From assembly GCA_003574895.1 (NCBI GenBank), contig PJFB01000011.1, positions 62,001-126,000 of the forward strand: a stretch of DNA of 64,000 nucleotides, in the 5' to 3' direction. The first letter of the stretch is position 1. Each line of letters starts with the position of its first letter. Shown piece after piece: positions 55,404-63,399 of the stretch. The notes under the pieces were generated by a model. The model saw nothing but the letters and a program-made list of their open reading frames with translations, searched no databases and was not told where the DNA came from. Origin of the DNA: Geobacter sp. (GTDB lineage Bacteria > Desulfobacterota > Desulfuromonadia > Geobacterales > Pseudopelobacteraceae). The translations under genes and the position numbers were made by a program.

Positions 55404-56933
55404 ATGAATTTTTCCGAGTCCTTAAAGGTATGTCGTTGGCAACTCTTCACAGTATTTGTTCTCTTGGTTGTTTTATATGCGAAAATTGTCCCCGATATGG
55501 TTCTGGACTGGTACAAAGATGAGAATTATTCCCATGGTTTTATTGTCCCGTTGATTTCAGGATATTTTCTGTACACTCGTTGGGCGGAGTTGAAGGTTAC
55601 TCCGGTAGCCCCAAGAAATGCCGGCTTGCTTGTAATTATATTCGGTTTCTTGCAGTTAATATTTGCTTGGCTTGGATCGGAATACTTCAGCATGCGTTCA
55701 TCATTGATCGTGCTGCTGGTCGGTTTTATTCTTTATTTTTGGGGTGCCTCGGTCCTCAGAGTCATTGCTTTTCCTGTCGCTTATCTTTTTTTCATGGTTC
55801 CAATTCCCTACATCATTTACGATGCGGTTGCTTTTCCCCTGAAACTCTTTGTTACCAAAGTATCTGTTGCCTTTTTGAAACTGGTTGGAGTGGTAGTATT
55901 GCGTGAAGGCAATATTATCATGTTTCCAACTACGACCTTGGAAGTAGCGGATGCGTGCAGTGGGATCCGCTCCCTAATTTCCTTGTTGGCACTTGCTGTT
56001 GCCTATGCCTTTTTTTTGCGCATCAAGCCATGGAAACGTGTGATCCTTATCTGCGCTGCGGTGCCTATTGCTGTTGCAACCAATGCCATGAGGGTCATCG
56101 TGACAGGTATTCTGGCTCAACACTGGGGAGAAAAGGCGGCTCAGGGTTTTTTTCATGAGTTTGCAGGCTTGGCAGTCTTTGGGGTGGCGATGGTGCTGCT
56201 GGTTTCCCTAGGCGTCTTCCTGAGCAGAGGACAGAAGACAGAGGACAGGGAACAGAAAACAGAGGACAGGGAACAGAAAACAGAGGACAGGGAACAGAAA
56301 ACAGAGGACAGGGGCAGATTTGTTATTGTGTATATGCTGCTGATTGCCGCTGGGCTTTATCTGTATCTGCACAGCGACGTCACGGTCCCTATTAATAAAC
56401 CGCTTGCCCAGTTTCCCGCCACTGTTTCAAAATGGCATATGACAGGAGAATCTTTCCTATCGGATGACGTGCAGCAGGTACTGAAGGCAACTGACGTCCT
56501 TTACCGACAATATACTGGCCCAAGCGGCAAGCGGGTCAGTCTCTATATCGGATATCATGGTGGTGGGAAAGGTACGGGTGAGATTCATTCTCCCAAACAT
56601 TGTCTGCCGGGGAGTGGTTGGTATGAGTTGTCTTCGCAGAGATCGATGCTGGTTATGGAGGGGGAAAAGCTCAACCTGGTTCGTGCCGTTTACCAGAAGG
56701 GTGAAAGTAAGGAGTTATTTCTTTACTGGTTTGTGGCGAAGGGAAGGACTGTGAACGACGAATATTCCCTCAAAATGTCTGAAATAACCAACTCGCTGTT
56801 ATACAGACGTCGTGACACAGCTTTTGTCCGCATTTCGATACCGTTTGATACAGATGAACGTGGATCATTGGAAACAGGAGAACGTTTTATAAAGGATTTC
56901 TATCCAATAATAAAAATGTATTTACCCAAATAA
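55404..56933 (+). CDS. xrtA: Exosortase A fused to an EpsI-type domain
   Basis: This 509-residue protein combines two functions usually encoded separately. Residues ~1-275 are an eight-helix membrane exosortase with the catalytic Cys in DACSGIRSL (~185), Arg in NAMRVIVTG (~230) and His in FFHEFAGL (~251). A hydrophilic linker of four QKTEDRE repeats (~276-303) follows. Residues ~310-509 are an EpsI (DUF3485) domain with one helix (VIVYMLLIAAGLYLYL) and GYHGGGKGTGEIHSPKHCLP. It should recognise and cleave PEP-CTERM signals at the inner membrane and couple this to exopolysaccharide. It is the last gene of the locus proper. Confidence 0.95.
   Translation: MNFSESLKVCRWQLFTVFVLLVVLYAKIVPDMVLDWYKDENYSHGFIVPLISGYFLYTRWAELKVTPVAPRNAGLLVIIFGFLQLIFAWLGSEYFSMRSSLIVLLVGFILYFWGASVLRVIAFPVAYLFFMVPIPYIIYDAVAFPLKLFVTKVSVAFLKLVGVVVLREGNIIMFPTTTLEVADACSGIRSLISLLALAVAYAFFLRIKPWKRVILICAAVPIAVATNAMRVIVTGILAQHWGEKAAQGFFHEFAGLAVFGVAMVLLVSLGVFLSRGQKTEDREQKTEDREQKTEDREQKTEDRGRFVIVYMLLIAAGLYLYLHSDVTVPINKPLAQFPATVSKWHMTGESFLSDDVQQVLKATDVLYRQYTGPSGKRVSLYIGYHGGGKGTGEIHSPKHCLPGSGWYELSSQRSMLVMEGEKLNLVRAVYQKGESKELFLYWFVAKGRTVNDEYSLKMSEITNSLLYRRRDTAFVRISIPFDTDERGSLETGERFIKDFYPIIKMYLPK
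56231..56314 (+). repeat. Four 21-bp tandem repeats in the xrtA-epsI linker
   Basis: Four units of 21 bases (56231, 56252, 56273, 56294), the last three nearly identical, encode QKTEDRE each. The unit (ACAGAAAACAGAGGACAGG plus GA) is in frame, so copy-number change adds or removes seven residues without a frameshift. Confidence 0.95.
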
Positions 56934-57044
56934 CGTCTTTCAAAATTTGTACTTGCCAAATTGGTATTTATACCGTAATAGTGCTTGGACAATTTCAATA
57001 GGAAATTTTGCCAATTCCTGATTTGCATTATAAACAACAAAAAA

Positions 57045-57130
57045 GCAGTAGACGATAATACTAAACCATTCGCGAGAGTGGGACGGAAAGCCTATAGGGT
57101 CTCTTCGAGACAGCCGGGTCGCCGAAATGC
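57045..57130 (+). promoter_or_regulatory. GEMM-type riboswitch 1 (probable 3',3'-cGAMP class)
   Basis: The aptamer core AATACTAAACC, CATTCGCGAGAGTGGGACGG, AAAGCC, GGGTCTC/GAGAC and AGCCGGGTCGCCGAAA follows the GEMM-I fold: P1, the GNRA tetraloop arm (CGCGAG) and the receptor arm. An A occupies 57060, where c-di-GMP types normally have G; this together with the TACTAAACC text resembles the Geobacter cGAMP-sensing aptamers as I remember them. An intrinsic terminator shares its 3' strand. The only frame downstream is a weak 98-codon one. Confidence 0.88.
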
Positions 57131-57163
57131 TTATTTCACAAGTATTGGCGATCCGGCTTTTTT
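57112..57163 (+). terminator. Terminator overlapping riboswitch 1
   Basis: AGCCGGGTCGCC (57112-57123) pairs over 12 bases (one G-U) with GGCGATCCGGCT (57147-57158), followed by T's. Because the first arm is the 3' strand of the aptamer, ligand binding would block the terminator, making an ON switch. Confidence 0.88.
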
Positions 57164-57189
57164 ATTGCCGTTCGAAATGAACAGGTTCT

Positions 57190-57486
57190 ATGCGCAGTAG
57201 TTACAAAATTGTTAACAACCTGGTTATAGAGATTTTTATAATCATTCATGTCATATCCCCTCTACATTGTTTTATAAAAACTTCCCCAGCAGTTTCCCTC
57301 ACACACCACGATAACAATAGCAGCGTTTGCAGTGATATGTTGACCACAGTCGGTGAATGCTATTGGGAAGTTAGGTATTGGTTTTATGGCTACCGCAAGA
57401 TGGCGTCATATAGCGTAGTTAATCATCAACTGCAGCAGAAGGGTGATAGAACAAAAAGTTCTTTTGAATGGGCAAACTATTCATAA
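57190..57486 (+). CDS. Doubtful small frame between the riboswitches, 98 aa
   Basis: An ATG at 57190 opens a 98-codon frame (MRSSYKIVNNLVIEIFIIIH...). It has one hydrophobic stretch and no recognised motif, and only a weak AACAGG before it. It is listed because it is the only frame riboswitch 1 could control directly. It may be a decayed gene or no gene at all; the rest of the 56934-57856 region holds only regulatory structure. Confidence 0.25.
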   Translation: MRSSYKIVNNLVIEIFIIIHVISPLHCFIKTSPAVSLTHHDNNSSVCSDMLTTVGECYWEVRYWFYGYRKMASYSVVNHQLQQKGDRTKSSFEWANYS

Positions 57487-57605
57487 AATATAGAATAATT
57501 TCATGTTATTTGCCTGTCGTTTATGGCATGAAACCTATGTTCCTGAGTTTGATTGGGGCTTCCTTCTGTGAAATCACTATTAATATTATCGCAATAATTG
57601 ATATT

Positions 57606-57621
57606 TGTGATTCCAATCACA
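57606..57621. promoter_or_regulatory. CRP-type dyad upstream of riboswitch 2
   Basis: TGTGA-TTCCAA-TCACA is an exact match to the CRP-family consensus TGTGA-N6-TCACA. Its centre is ~41 bases before a start point at ~57655, just ahead of the aptamer at 57664, the usual geometry of a class II activator site. A Crp/Fnr gene lies 2.4 kb downstream. Confidence 0.75.
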
Positions 57622-57663
57622 CCCATAAATACGGATTTTTGAGATAACAGAACTACATAAATA

Positions 57664-57749
57664 GTGGTAGACGATAATACTAAACCATTCGCGAGAATGG
57701 GACGGAAAGCCTATTGGGTCTCACTGAGACAGCCGGGTCGCCGAAATGC
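57664..57749 (+). promoter_or_regulatory. GEMM-type riboswitch 2 (probable 3',3'-cGAMP class)
   Basis: It differs from riboswitch 1 at only about five positions over ~83 bases, mostly in loop or paired-swap positions (GTCTCactGAGAC against GTCTCttcGAGAC). The A at 57679 corresponds to the A at 57060. It lies ~110 bases before the large Ig-repeat secreted-protein gene, with two terminator hairpins in between. Confidence 0.9.
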
Positions 57750-57782
57750 CAAACACAGGTATATGGCGCCCGGTATTTTTTT
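57733..57782 (+). terminator. Terminator overlapping riboswitch 2
   Basis: CCGGGTCGCC (57733-57742) pairs, with one bulged T, with GGCGCCCGG (57765-57773), followed by TATTTTTTT. As in copy 1 the first arm belongs to the aptamer, so ligand should favour read-through. Confidence 0.85.
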
Positions 57783-57792
57783 GTGAGCATTT

Positions 57793-57837
57793 AAAAGAGC
57801 CGGGTTGTGGTGAACACACAATTTGGCTCTTTTTTTT
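57793..57837 (+). terminator. Second terminator-like hairpin before the Ig-repeat gene
   Basis: AAAAGAGCC (57793-57801) pairs with GGCTCTTTT (57825-57833), followed by more T's; the loop can form an inner hairpin TTGTG/CACAA. It lies between the riboswitch terminator and the ribosome binding site of the 57857 gene, so transcripts must pass two terminators. Confidence 0.8.
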
Positions 57838-57856
57838 CAGTAGTTAGGAGAAAAAA

Positions 57857-59917
57857 ATGAAACCGGCAAATCAAATGAAAAAATGGCAAATCTTCCAGTT
57901 TAGAATATTTTTGTACATCATGGTTGCTTGGATTGGTTTTCAGGGCATCCAGTCCACATGTTATGCCTATGATGTGACGTTAAGTTGGGTTGCTGATTCA
58001 GATCCGACCGTTATCGGATACAAAGTGTATTATCAGCAGGGTTCCACAGCGGTCCCATTTAATGCTTCCGGGGCTGTAGAAGGGCCTTCGCCGATTGATA
58101 ACCATGCCTTGACCACAGCAACGGTCAGCGGTCTTGATCCGAATAAGGCTTACTATTTTGCTGTTACAAAATATTATTCGACAGGAGAGGAAAGCCCATA
58201 TTCTAATATTGTTGATGTCCCTGAAGGTTTTGCTCCGACTGTCTCGATTACTTCTCCGACAAATAATGCCTCTGTCAGCGGGATTGTGTCGGTTGCAACC
58301 GAAGCTTTAGACAATGTTGGAGTGACTAATGTCGAAATCTATGTAAATGGACAGTTGTTGACAACGGAAGCCACTGCACCATATCTATTCTCTTGGGATA
58401 CCTCTGGACTTGCCAGTGGTGTATATAATATTACAGCCAAGGCCTATGATGCTGCCGGTAATGTTGGTAAGTCGGTCGAAGTTTCAGTTAACGTGGTTAG
58501 TGACTCAATGCCACCCACGGTATCAATAACGGCTCCTTTCAATAATGCTACGGTGAGTGGTCTGGTGCCGGTTTCTATAAGCGCCGATGATAATATTGGC
58601 GTAAGCAAGGTTGAGTTGTATGGAAATGGGGTGTTGTTGTTTGTATCAAACGTACCCCCATATAATTATTCCTGGAATACTGCCGCAGTCTCCAATGGCA
58701 ATTACATCCTGTCTGCTAAATCCTATGATGCTTCCGGTAATATCGGCCAATCAAGTGATGTGGCGGTATCGGTAATCAACGACACCGCAGCTCCATCTGT
58801 CGCGATAACATCACCGTACAGCAATGCCACGCTTGGTGGGACTGTTGTGGTAAATGCCAGTGCCAGCGATAACATCGGGGTGAGCAAAGTTGAGTTCTAT
58901 CTGAACGGGATACTTAAGTCTACAGCAACTACCGCACCTTACAACTTTAACTGGGATACTACCACGACAGTTAATGGTGCTTATTCACTGTCTGCCATGG
59001 CCTATGATGCGTCTGGCAACATCGGTCAGTCCCCCAATGTAGTGGTAACAGTAGACAACGTAACAGTAAGCAACGATACCACAGCTCCAATAATCGCAAT
59101 TACCGCTCCGTACAGTAATGTTACTGTCACTGGGACTGTTTTGGTAACCGCCGTTTCTTTCGACAATGTTGGGGTGAGTAAAGTAGAATTCTACCTGAAC
59201 GGAGTACTTACATCTTCGTCAGCTACTGCACCATACAGATTTAGTTGGAATACTGCTATGGTAACAAATGACGCTTATGCTCTTACTGCTAAAGCCTATG
59301 ATGCAGCAGGAAACATCGGGAAATCCTCAACAGTGACAGTTACGGTCAATAACCCTGTATCAGATACAACGCCACCTACAGTCAGCGCCTTCACTGCCCC
59401 TTCTTCTGCTTATACGCTTTCCGTACCGGTCAGTAGTTTTTTAGCAACTGACAATGTGGGGGTTACCGGTTACCTGATCACTGAAAGCGCCATTGCGCCA
59501 TCTTCTGGCTCGGTCGGATGGTCTGCAAGCGCGCCGTCAGGTTATACGTTCACCACGACAGGTACAAAGACCCTTTATGCCTGGGCCAGGGATGCCGCCG
59601 GCAACATATCGGCAGCAAAGACAGCTACGATAGTTGTCAGCATCCCGAAAACGGTCAGCCAGGATGTAATGGTGCTGGACTCATCGACAACATTTCCAAC
59701 GATTCAGGATGCCTACAACACGGTACCCGAAAATGGAACTATCGCTGCCAAGGATGTTACCTTGAGCGAAGATCTTAATTTCAACAGGGCGGTCAACGTT
59801 AACCTGGATGGCGGCATGGATGCCAGTTTTCAATCAACCACAGGAACTACAGCCGTAAGCGGCGTAATCAAGATCAGCAAGGGTAAAGTTGTAGTCAGCA
59901 AGATCGTAGTCCGCTAA
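57857..59917 (+). CDS. Secreted Fn3/Ig-repeat protein under riboswitch control
   Basis: The 686-residue protein has an N-terminal signal peptide or anchor (FRIFLYIMVAWIGFQGIQS) and a fibronectin type III domain (~38-122). Four Ig-like repeats of ~92 residues follow (from ~127, 219, 311 and 407), each with SITSPxxNATVSG, DNIGVSKVEFYLNG, a short APYxFxWDT turn and AKAYDASGNIGxS. A fifth divergent domain lies at ~508-598. The C-terminal ~75 residues (TFPTIQDAYNTVPENGTI...) resemble the start of a beta-helix. It is probably a surface adhesin or matrix protein. The ATG follows AGGAG. Upstream are a CRP-like dyad, a GEMM riboswitch and two terminators. Confidence 0.9.
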   Translation: MKPANQMKKWQIFQFRIFLYIMVAWIGFQGIQSTCYAYDVTLSWVADSDPTVIGYKVYYQQGSTAVPFNASGAVEGPSPIDNHALTTATVSGLDPNKAYYFAVTKYYSTGEESPYSNIVDVPEGFAPTVSITSPTNNASVSGIVSVATEALDNVGVTNVEIYVNGQLLTTEATAPYLFSWDTSGLASGVYNITAKAYDAAGNVGKSVEVSVNVVSDSMPPTVSITAPFNNATVSGLVPVSISADDNIGVSKVELYGNGVLLFVSNVPPYNYSWNTAAVSNGNYILSAKSYDASGNIGQSSDVAVSVINDTAAPSVAITSPYSNATLGGTVVVNASASDNIGVSKVEFYLNGILKSTATTAPYNFNWDTTTTVNGAYSLSAMAYDASGNIGQSPNVVVTVDNVTVSNDTTAPIIAITAPYSNVTVTGTVLVTAVSFDNVGVSKVEFYLNGVLTSSSATAPYRFSWNTAMVTNDAYALTAKAYDAAGNIGKSSTVTVTVNNPVSDTTPPTVSAFTAPSSAYTLSVPVSSFLATDNVGVTGYLITESAIAPSSGSVGWSASAPSGYTFTTTGTKTLYAWARDAAGNISAAKTATIVVSIPKTVSQDVMVLDSSTTFPTIQDAYNTVPENGTIAAKDVTLSEDLNFNRAVNVNLDGGMDASFQSTTGTTAVSGVIKISKGKVVVSKIVVR

Positions 59918-59939
59918 AAACTTCATCAATTCATAGTAA

Positions 59940-59992
59940 ACAAAATCCCCAGACTCTCCGTGATAAGGAATGACTGGGGATTTTGTTTTTTT
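59940..59992. terminator. Bidirectional terminator
   Basis: CAAAATCCCCAG (59941-59952) pairs perfectly with CTGGGGATTTTG (59974-59985), followed by T's. It separates the convergent Ig-repeat and Crp/Fnr genes. Confidence 0.92.
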
Positions 59993-60009
59993 GGGGAAGT
60001 TTCCTGATT

Positions 60010-60723
60010 TTAGGCGACTTTTTTGAATTTAGAATAAAATTGATTGGTTAGCAGGATATATTTATTCTCCAGTATTTCAATTAGTTGATCTCTTTCCAAC
60101 CTGTTCAGAATCCTGGTAACAGTCTCCCGGGAGATTGAAGCATAATTTGCAATCTGTTGGTGCGTCAATTTTACGTTGATTATTATGCCGCGGCCATCCT
60201 TTACCCCGTAAATTTCCTGCAGTCTATCAAGCACAGCCATCAAGCGTTGTTCGGCATTGTCTATGCTGAGTATCCTGATCATTGCCCAGGAATCTCTCAG
60301 GCGCTCGCAAAGCAGGTCAATGACCTTGCTGCGAATTCCTTCACTACTCAACAAGTGCTGCTCGAAATCATTTTTGGAAAGAAAGCCGATGACCGAATCT
60401 TCATGGGCGATGACGGTTGCCGGAGACGTCTTGCCGTCTAGCAGGGACATCTCTCCGAAGAAGTCATTCTTTTTGTGGATGGTGATTATCTGTTCCCTGC
60501 CATCCTCGTATACCTTGGCAACACGTACCTTCCCTGAATAGACAAGATACATGTAGTTGGACGTGTCCTCCTCGTAAAGGACAACCTGGTCCTTTGAGTA
60601 ATGCTTGATCTTTATGAATTGTTCTATTTGGGCGGTTTCTTCGTGATTAAGTTCTGAAAAGAAAGGGACGTTCTTGATGATGTTCACAGCCGGTTTGCGA
60701 TGATGAGCCAGTTTAATGATCAT
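60010..60723 (-). CDS. Crp/Fnr-family transcription regulator
   Basis: The 237-residue protein has an N-terminal cyclic-nucleotide-binding fold (~20-140; LYEEDTSNYMYLVYSGKVRV, FFGEMSLLDGKTSPATVIA) and a C-terminal winged helix-turn-helix with QIANYASISRETVTRILNRL as recognition region. The GEMSLLDGKTSPATV phosphate-binding cassette lacks the RxS pattern needed for cAMP (here KTSPAT), and no N-terminal Cys cluster of FNR is present, so its effector is unknown. Two CRP-like dyads in the window are candidate targets. It is divergent from tviB across a 233-base promoter gap. Confidence 0.92.
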   Translation of the reverse strand: MIIKLAHHRKPAVNIIKNVPFFSELNHEETAQIEQFIKIKHYSKDQVVLYEEDTSNYMYLVYSGKVRVAKVYEDGREQIITIHKKNDFFGEMSLLDGKTSPATVIAHEDSVIGFLSKNDFEQHLLSSEGIRSKVIDLLCERLRDSWAMIRILSIDNAEQRLMAVLDRLQEIYGVKDGRGIIINVKLTHQQIANYASISRETVTRILNRLERDQLIEILENKYILLTNQFYSKFKKVA

Positions 60724-60956
60724 GTCGTAACCCCCCTGTCATAATCGTAATGCATTGAAAATAACCTTAACATGTTTTTTAATAAGAGACAATGCGTGTA
60801 GGTATCACGTTGGTTGCATATTAAACAGGAAATAATGTAAGATGTGTCACAAAACTATAGATTCATTCTGATTAGATTGTACAAATCAAACAAATTGCCT
60901 CCTGAAATTTTAAGAGATTTATATAACCCAACTCACATTTTGAAAGGAATTATTAC

Positions 60957-62243
60957 ATGCAACATGATCGTATAGTCTCCGTAGTCGGTCTCGGGTATGT
61001 CGGCCTGCCGGTGGCCGTTGCTTTCGGCAAGGTACGGCAAACAGTCGGGTTTGACATCAACCGCACCAGAATCAAAGAGTTGCAGGAGGGGGTTGACCGG
61101 ACCGGCGAGGTTGCAAGGGAAGATCTGCAGGCTGCTGATATCCTCTTTACTGATACGTTCGAAGAGCTTGCAACAGCTGATTTCCATATCGTGGCCGTGC
61201 CGACGCCGGTGGACGAGGCCAATCAGCCCGATCTGACCTTAATGTTCAAGGCGTCTGAATCGGTTGGCAAGGCCCTCAAGGCCGGTGATATCGTTGTCTA
61301 TGAATCAACGGTATATCCTGGTGTGACAGAGGATTTGTGCGTACCGATCCTGGAGCGTGTATCCGGCCTCAGGAACGGCCGGGATTTTACGGTTGGCTAC
61401 AGCCCGGAACGGATCAACCCCGGGGACAAGGAGCATACCTTCACCAAGATCAGGAAGGTTGTTTCGGGCCAGGATGCCGAAACCCTTGAGATCGTGGCCA
61501 AGGTTTATGAATCGGTTGTGACGGCCGGTGTGCATCGAGCCACATCCATCAAAGTGGCCGAGGCCGCCAAGGTGATCGAAAATACCCAGCGTGACCTGAA
61601 TATTGCGTTGATGAACGAACTTGCCCTGATCTTCGACCGTATCGGTATCGATACCAACGAGGTTCTGGAGGCGGCTGGCACCAAATGGAATTTCCTCAAG
61701 TTCAAGCCCGGTTTGGTCGGGGGGCATTGCATCGGCGTAGACCCTTACTACCTGACCCACAAGGCGGAAAAGATCGGCTACATTCCCCAGGTGATTTTGG
61801 CAGGGCGCCGGATCAACGACGGCATGGGGAAATTCATTGCCCAGCGCGCGGTCAAGGAGATGATCAATGCCGGTCACAATATCCTTGGGTGTACGGTTAC
61901 GGTACTGGGGCTGACCTTCAAGGAAGACTGCCCGGATCTGCGCAATTCCAAGGTGATCGACATAATACGCGAACTGGAGGATTACGGCATCAAGATCCAG
62001 GTCCATGACCCGCTGGCCGATCCTGGCGAAGCAGAGCACGAGTATGGTGTCAAGCTGGTTTCTCTGGAGTCTCTCAAGCCGGCTGCTGCCACTGTGGCCG
62101 CAGTGCCGCACAAGCTGTACCGGGAGTGGTCGCCGCAAGAGGTCGCACGTATGATGGGTGAACATCCGGTTCTGATTGATGTAAAAGGGATTTATGACCA
62201 ACGTGCTATGGCGGCTGCGGGAGTCAGGGTATGGAGGTTGTAG
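60957..62243 (+). CDS. tviB: UDP-N-acetylglucosamine 6-dehydrogenase (TviB/WbpA-type)
   Basis: The 428-residue NAD-dependent enzyme oxidises C6 of a UDP-N-acetylhexosamine to the uronic acid. It has the N-terminal dinucleotide fold VVGLGYVGLPVAVAFG, the substrate-binding TVGYSPERINPGDKEH, a central VAEAAKVIENTQRDLNIALM helix, the catalytic Cys in GLVGGHCIGVDPYYLTHKAE and a C-terminal GLTFKEDCPDLRNSKV. GGAATT precedes the ATG. The epimerase gene follows, as in Vi and B-band O-antigen clusters. Confidence 0.95.
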   Translation: MQHDRIVSVVGLGYVGLPVAVAFGKVRQTVGFDINRTRIKELQEGVDRTGEVAREDLQAADILFTDTFEELATADFHIVAVPTPVDEANQPDLTLMFKASESVGKALKAGDIVVYESTVYPGVTEDLCVPILERVSGLRNGRDFTVGYSPERINPGDKEHTFTKIRKVVSGQDAETLEIVAKVYESVVTAGVHRATSIKVAEAAKVIENTQRDLNIALMNELALIFDRIGIDTNEVLEAAGTKWNFLKFKPGLVGGHCIGVDPYYLTHKAEKIGYIPQVILAGRRINDGMGKFIAQRAVKEMINAGHNILGCTVTVLGLTFKEDCPDLRNSKVIDIIRELEDYGIKIQVHDPLADPGEAEHEYGVKLVSLESLKPAAATVAAVPHKLYREWSPQEVARMMGEHPVLIDVKGIYDQRAMAAAGVRVWRL

Positions 62244-62321
62244 GCAGGGGCTAAGTCCCTAAGATATCGATCTGTGAAGCTGCGAGATCCTGATTACAGT
62301 TTAATCGGAGAGGAATTGATT

Positions 62322-63350
62322 TTGATAACATATGATACAGTTCGGAAACAGTTGCGAGAACAACCCAGGACATGGCTGGTAACCGGGGTTGCCGGATTCA
62401 TCGGTTCCAACCTGCTGGAACATCTGCTCCGCTTGGATCAGAAGGTAGTGGGACTTGATAACTTTGCCACTGGCAAACAAAGCAACCTGGATGAGGTTGG
62501 CCAATTGGTCACGCAAGACCAGTGGCGGCGTTTCAGCTTTGTCGAGGGAGACATTCGATCTTTAGCCACATGCCATGAGGTATGCCGGGATGTGGACTAT
62601 ATTCTGCACGAAGCTGCACTTGGCTCTGTGCCGCGTTCCATCGAGGACCCGATCACCAGTAACGAAAGCAATGTGAGCGGTTTTCTGAACATGCTTGTGG
62701 CGGCACGTGATGCCCGGATAAAACGTTTTGTCTACGCTGCCAGCAGTTCTACCTATGGCGATCACCCCGGACTGCCAAAGGTAGAGGATAGGATTGGCAG
62801 ACCGCTTTCGCCCTATGCGGTCACAAAGTATGTGAATGAGCTGTATGCCGAGGTTTTTGCAAATATTTACGGGATGGAAACTGTCGGACTGCGCTATTTT
62901 AATGTGTTCGGGCCGCGCCAGGACCCTCAGGGAGCCTATGCCGCAGTCATCCCCCGCTGGATCAAGGCCCTGATCAAAGGTGAGACAGTTTTCATCAATG
63001 GCACCGGCGAGACCAGCAGGGATTTTTGTTATGTCGAGAACGTGATCCAGATGAATCTGCTGGCAGCGACCAGCTGCGTTCCAGAGTCTATCAACCAGGT
63101 TTACAATACTGCAGTAAATGCCCGCACCAGCCTCAATGAGCTTTTCAGCATGCTGCACTCTCGCCTGCTTCCCCATTTTGCGCACCTCAAGGAGTGTAGC
63201 CCGATTTATCAGGATTTCCGCAAAGGTGACGTACTCCATTCCCAGGCGGATATCGGCAAGGCGGCCAGGTTGCTTGGCTATGCTCCGACCCATAAGATTG
63301 ATGAGGGCCTCGATGCGGCGCTATCATGGTACATGGAAAATCTCGCCTGA
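62322..63350 (+). CDS. tviC: UDP-N-acetylglucos(uron)amine 4-epimerase (TviC/WbpP-type)
   Basis: I prefer the TTG at 62322 ([22 protein letters not shown]), with GGAGAGG ~7 bases upstream and family-like N-terminal spacing; a GTG at 62274 is an alternative. The 342-residue short-chain dehydrogenase has [16 protein letters not shown] (NAD-binding GxxGxxG), the catalytic Ser in [26 protein letters not shown] (YxxxK) and [16 protein letters not shown]. With TviB it would make UDP-GalNAc(A) as a polysaccharide precursor. Confidence 0.94.
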   Translation: MITYDTVRKQLREQPRTWLVTGVAGFIGSNLLEHLLRLDQKVVGLDNFATGKQSNLDEVGQLVTQDQWRRFSFVEGDIRSLATCHEVCRDVDYILHEAALGSVPRSIEDPITSNESNVSGFLNMLVAARDARIKRFVYAASSSTYGDHPGLPKVEDRIGRPLSPYAVTKYVNELYAEVFANIYGMETVGLRYFNVFGPRQDPQGAYAAVIPRWIKALIKGETVFINGTGETSRDFCYVENVIQMNLLAATSCVPESINQVYNTAVNARTSLNELFSMLHSRLLPHFAHLKECSPIYQDFRKGDVLHSQADIGKAARLLGYAPTHKIDEGLDAALSWYMENLA

Positions 63351-63366
63351 TGGCGATCATCTTGCA
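63351..63366 (+). promoter_or_regulatory. Candidate sigma-54 promoter before prsK
   Basis: TGGCGA-TCATC-TTGCA has GG and GC with exact -24/-12 spacing; the AC of the -24 box is replaced by GA. It lies 33 bases before the prsK start. It is suggestive, not decisive. Confidence 0.4.
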
Positions 63367-63399
63367 AGAAGAGCTGACTGAATAAATGACAGGTTTCGA

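Noticed and set aside
56231..56314. CRISPR-like array
   Set aside because: The 21-bp units are directly adjacent without spacers and are in frame within xrtA-epsI, so this is a coding tandem repeat.
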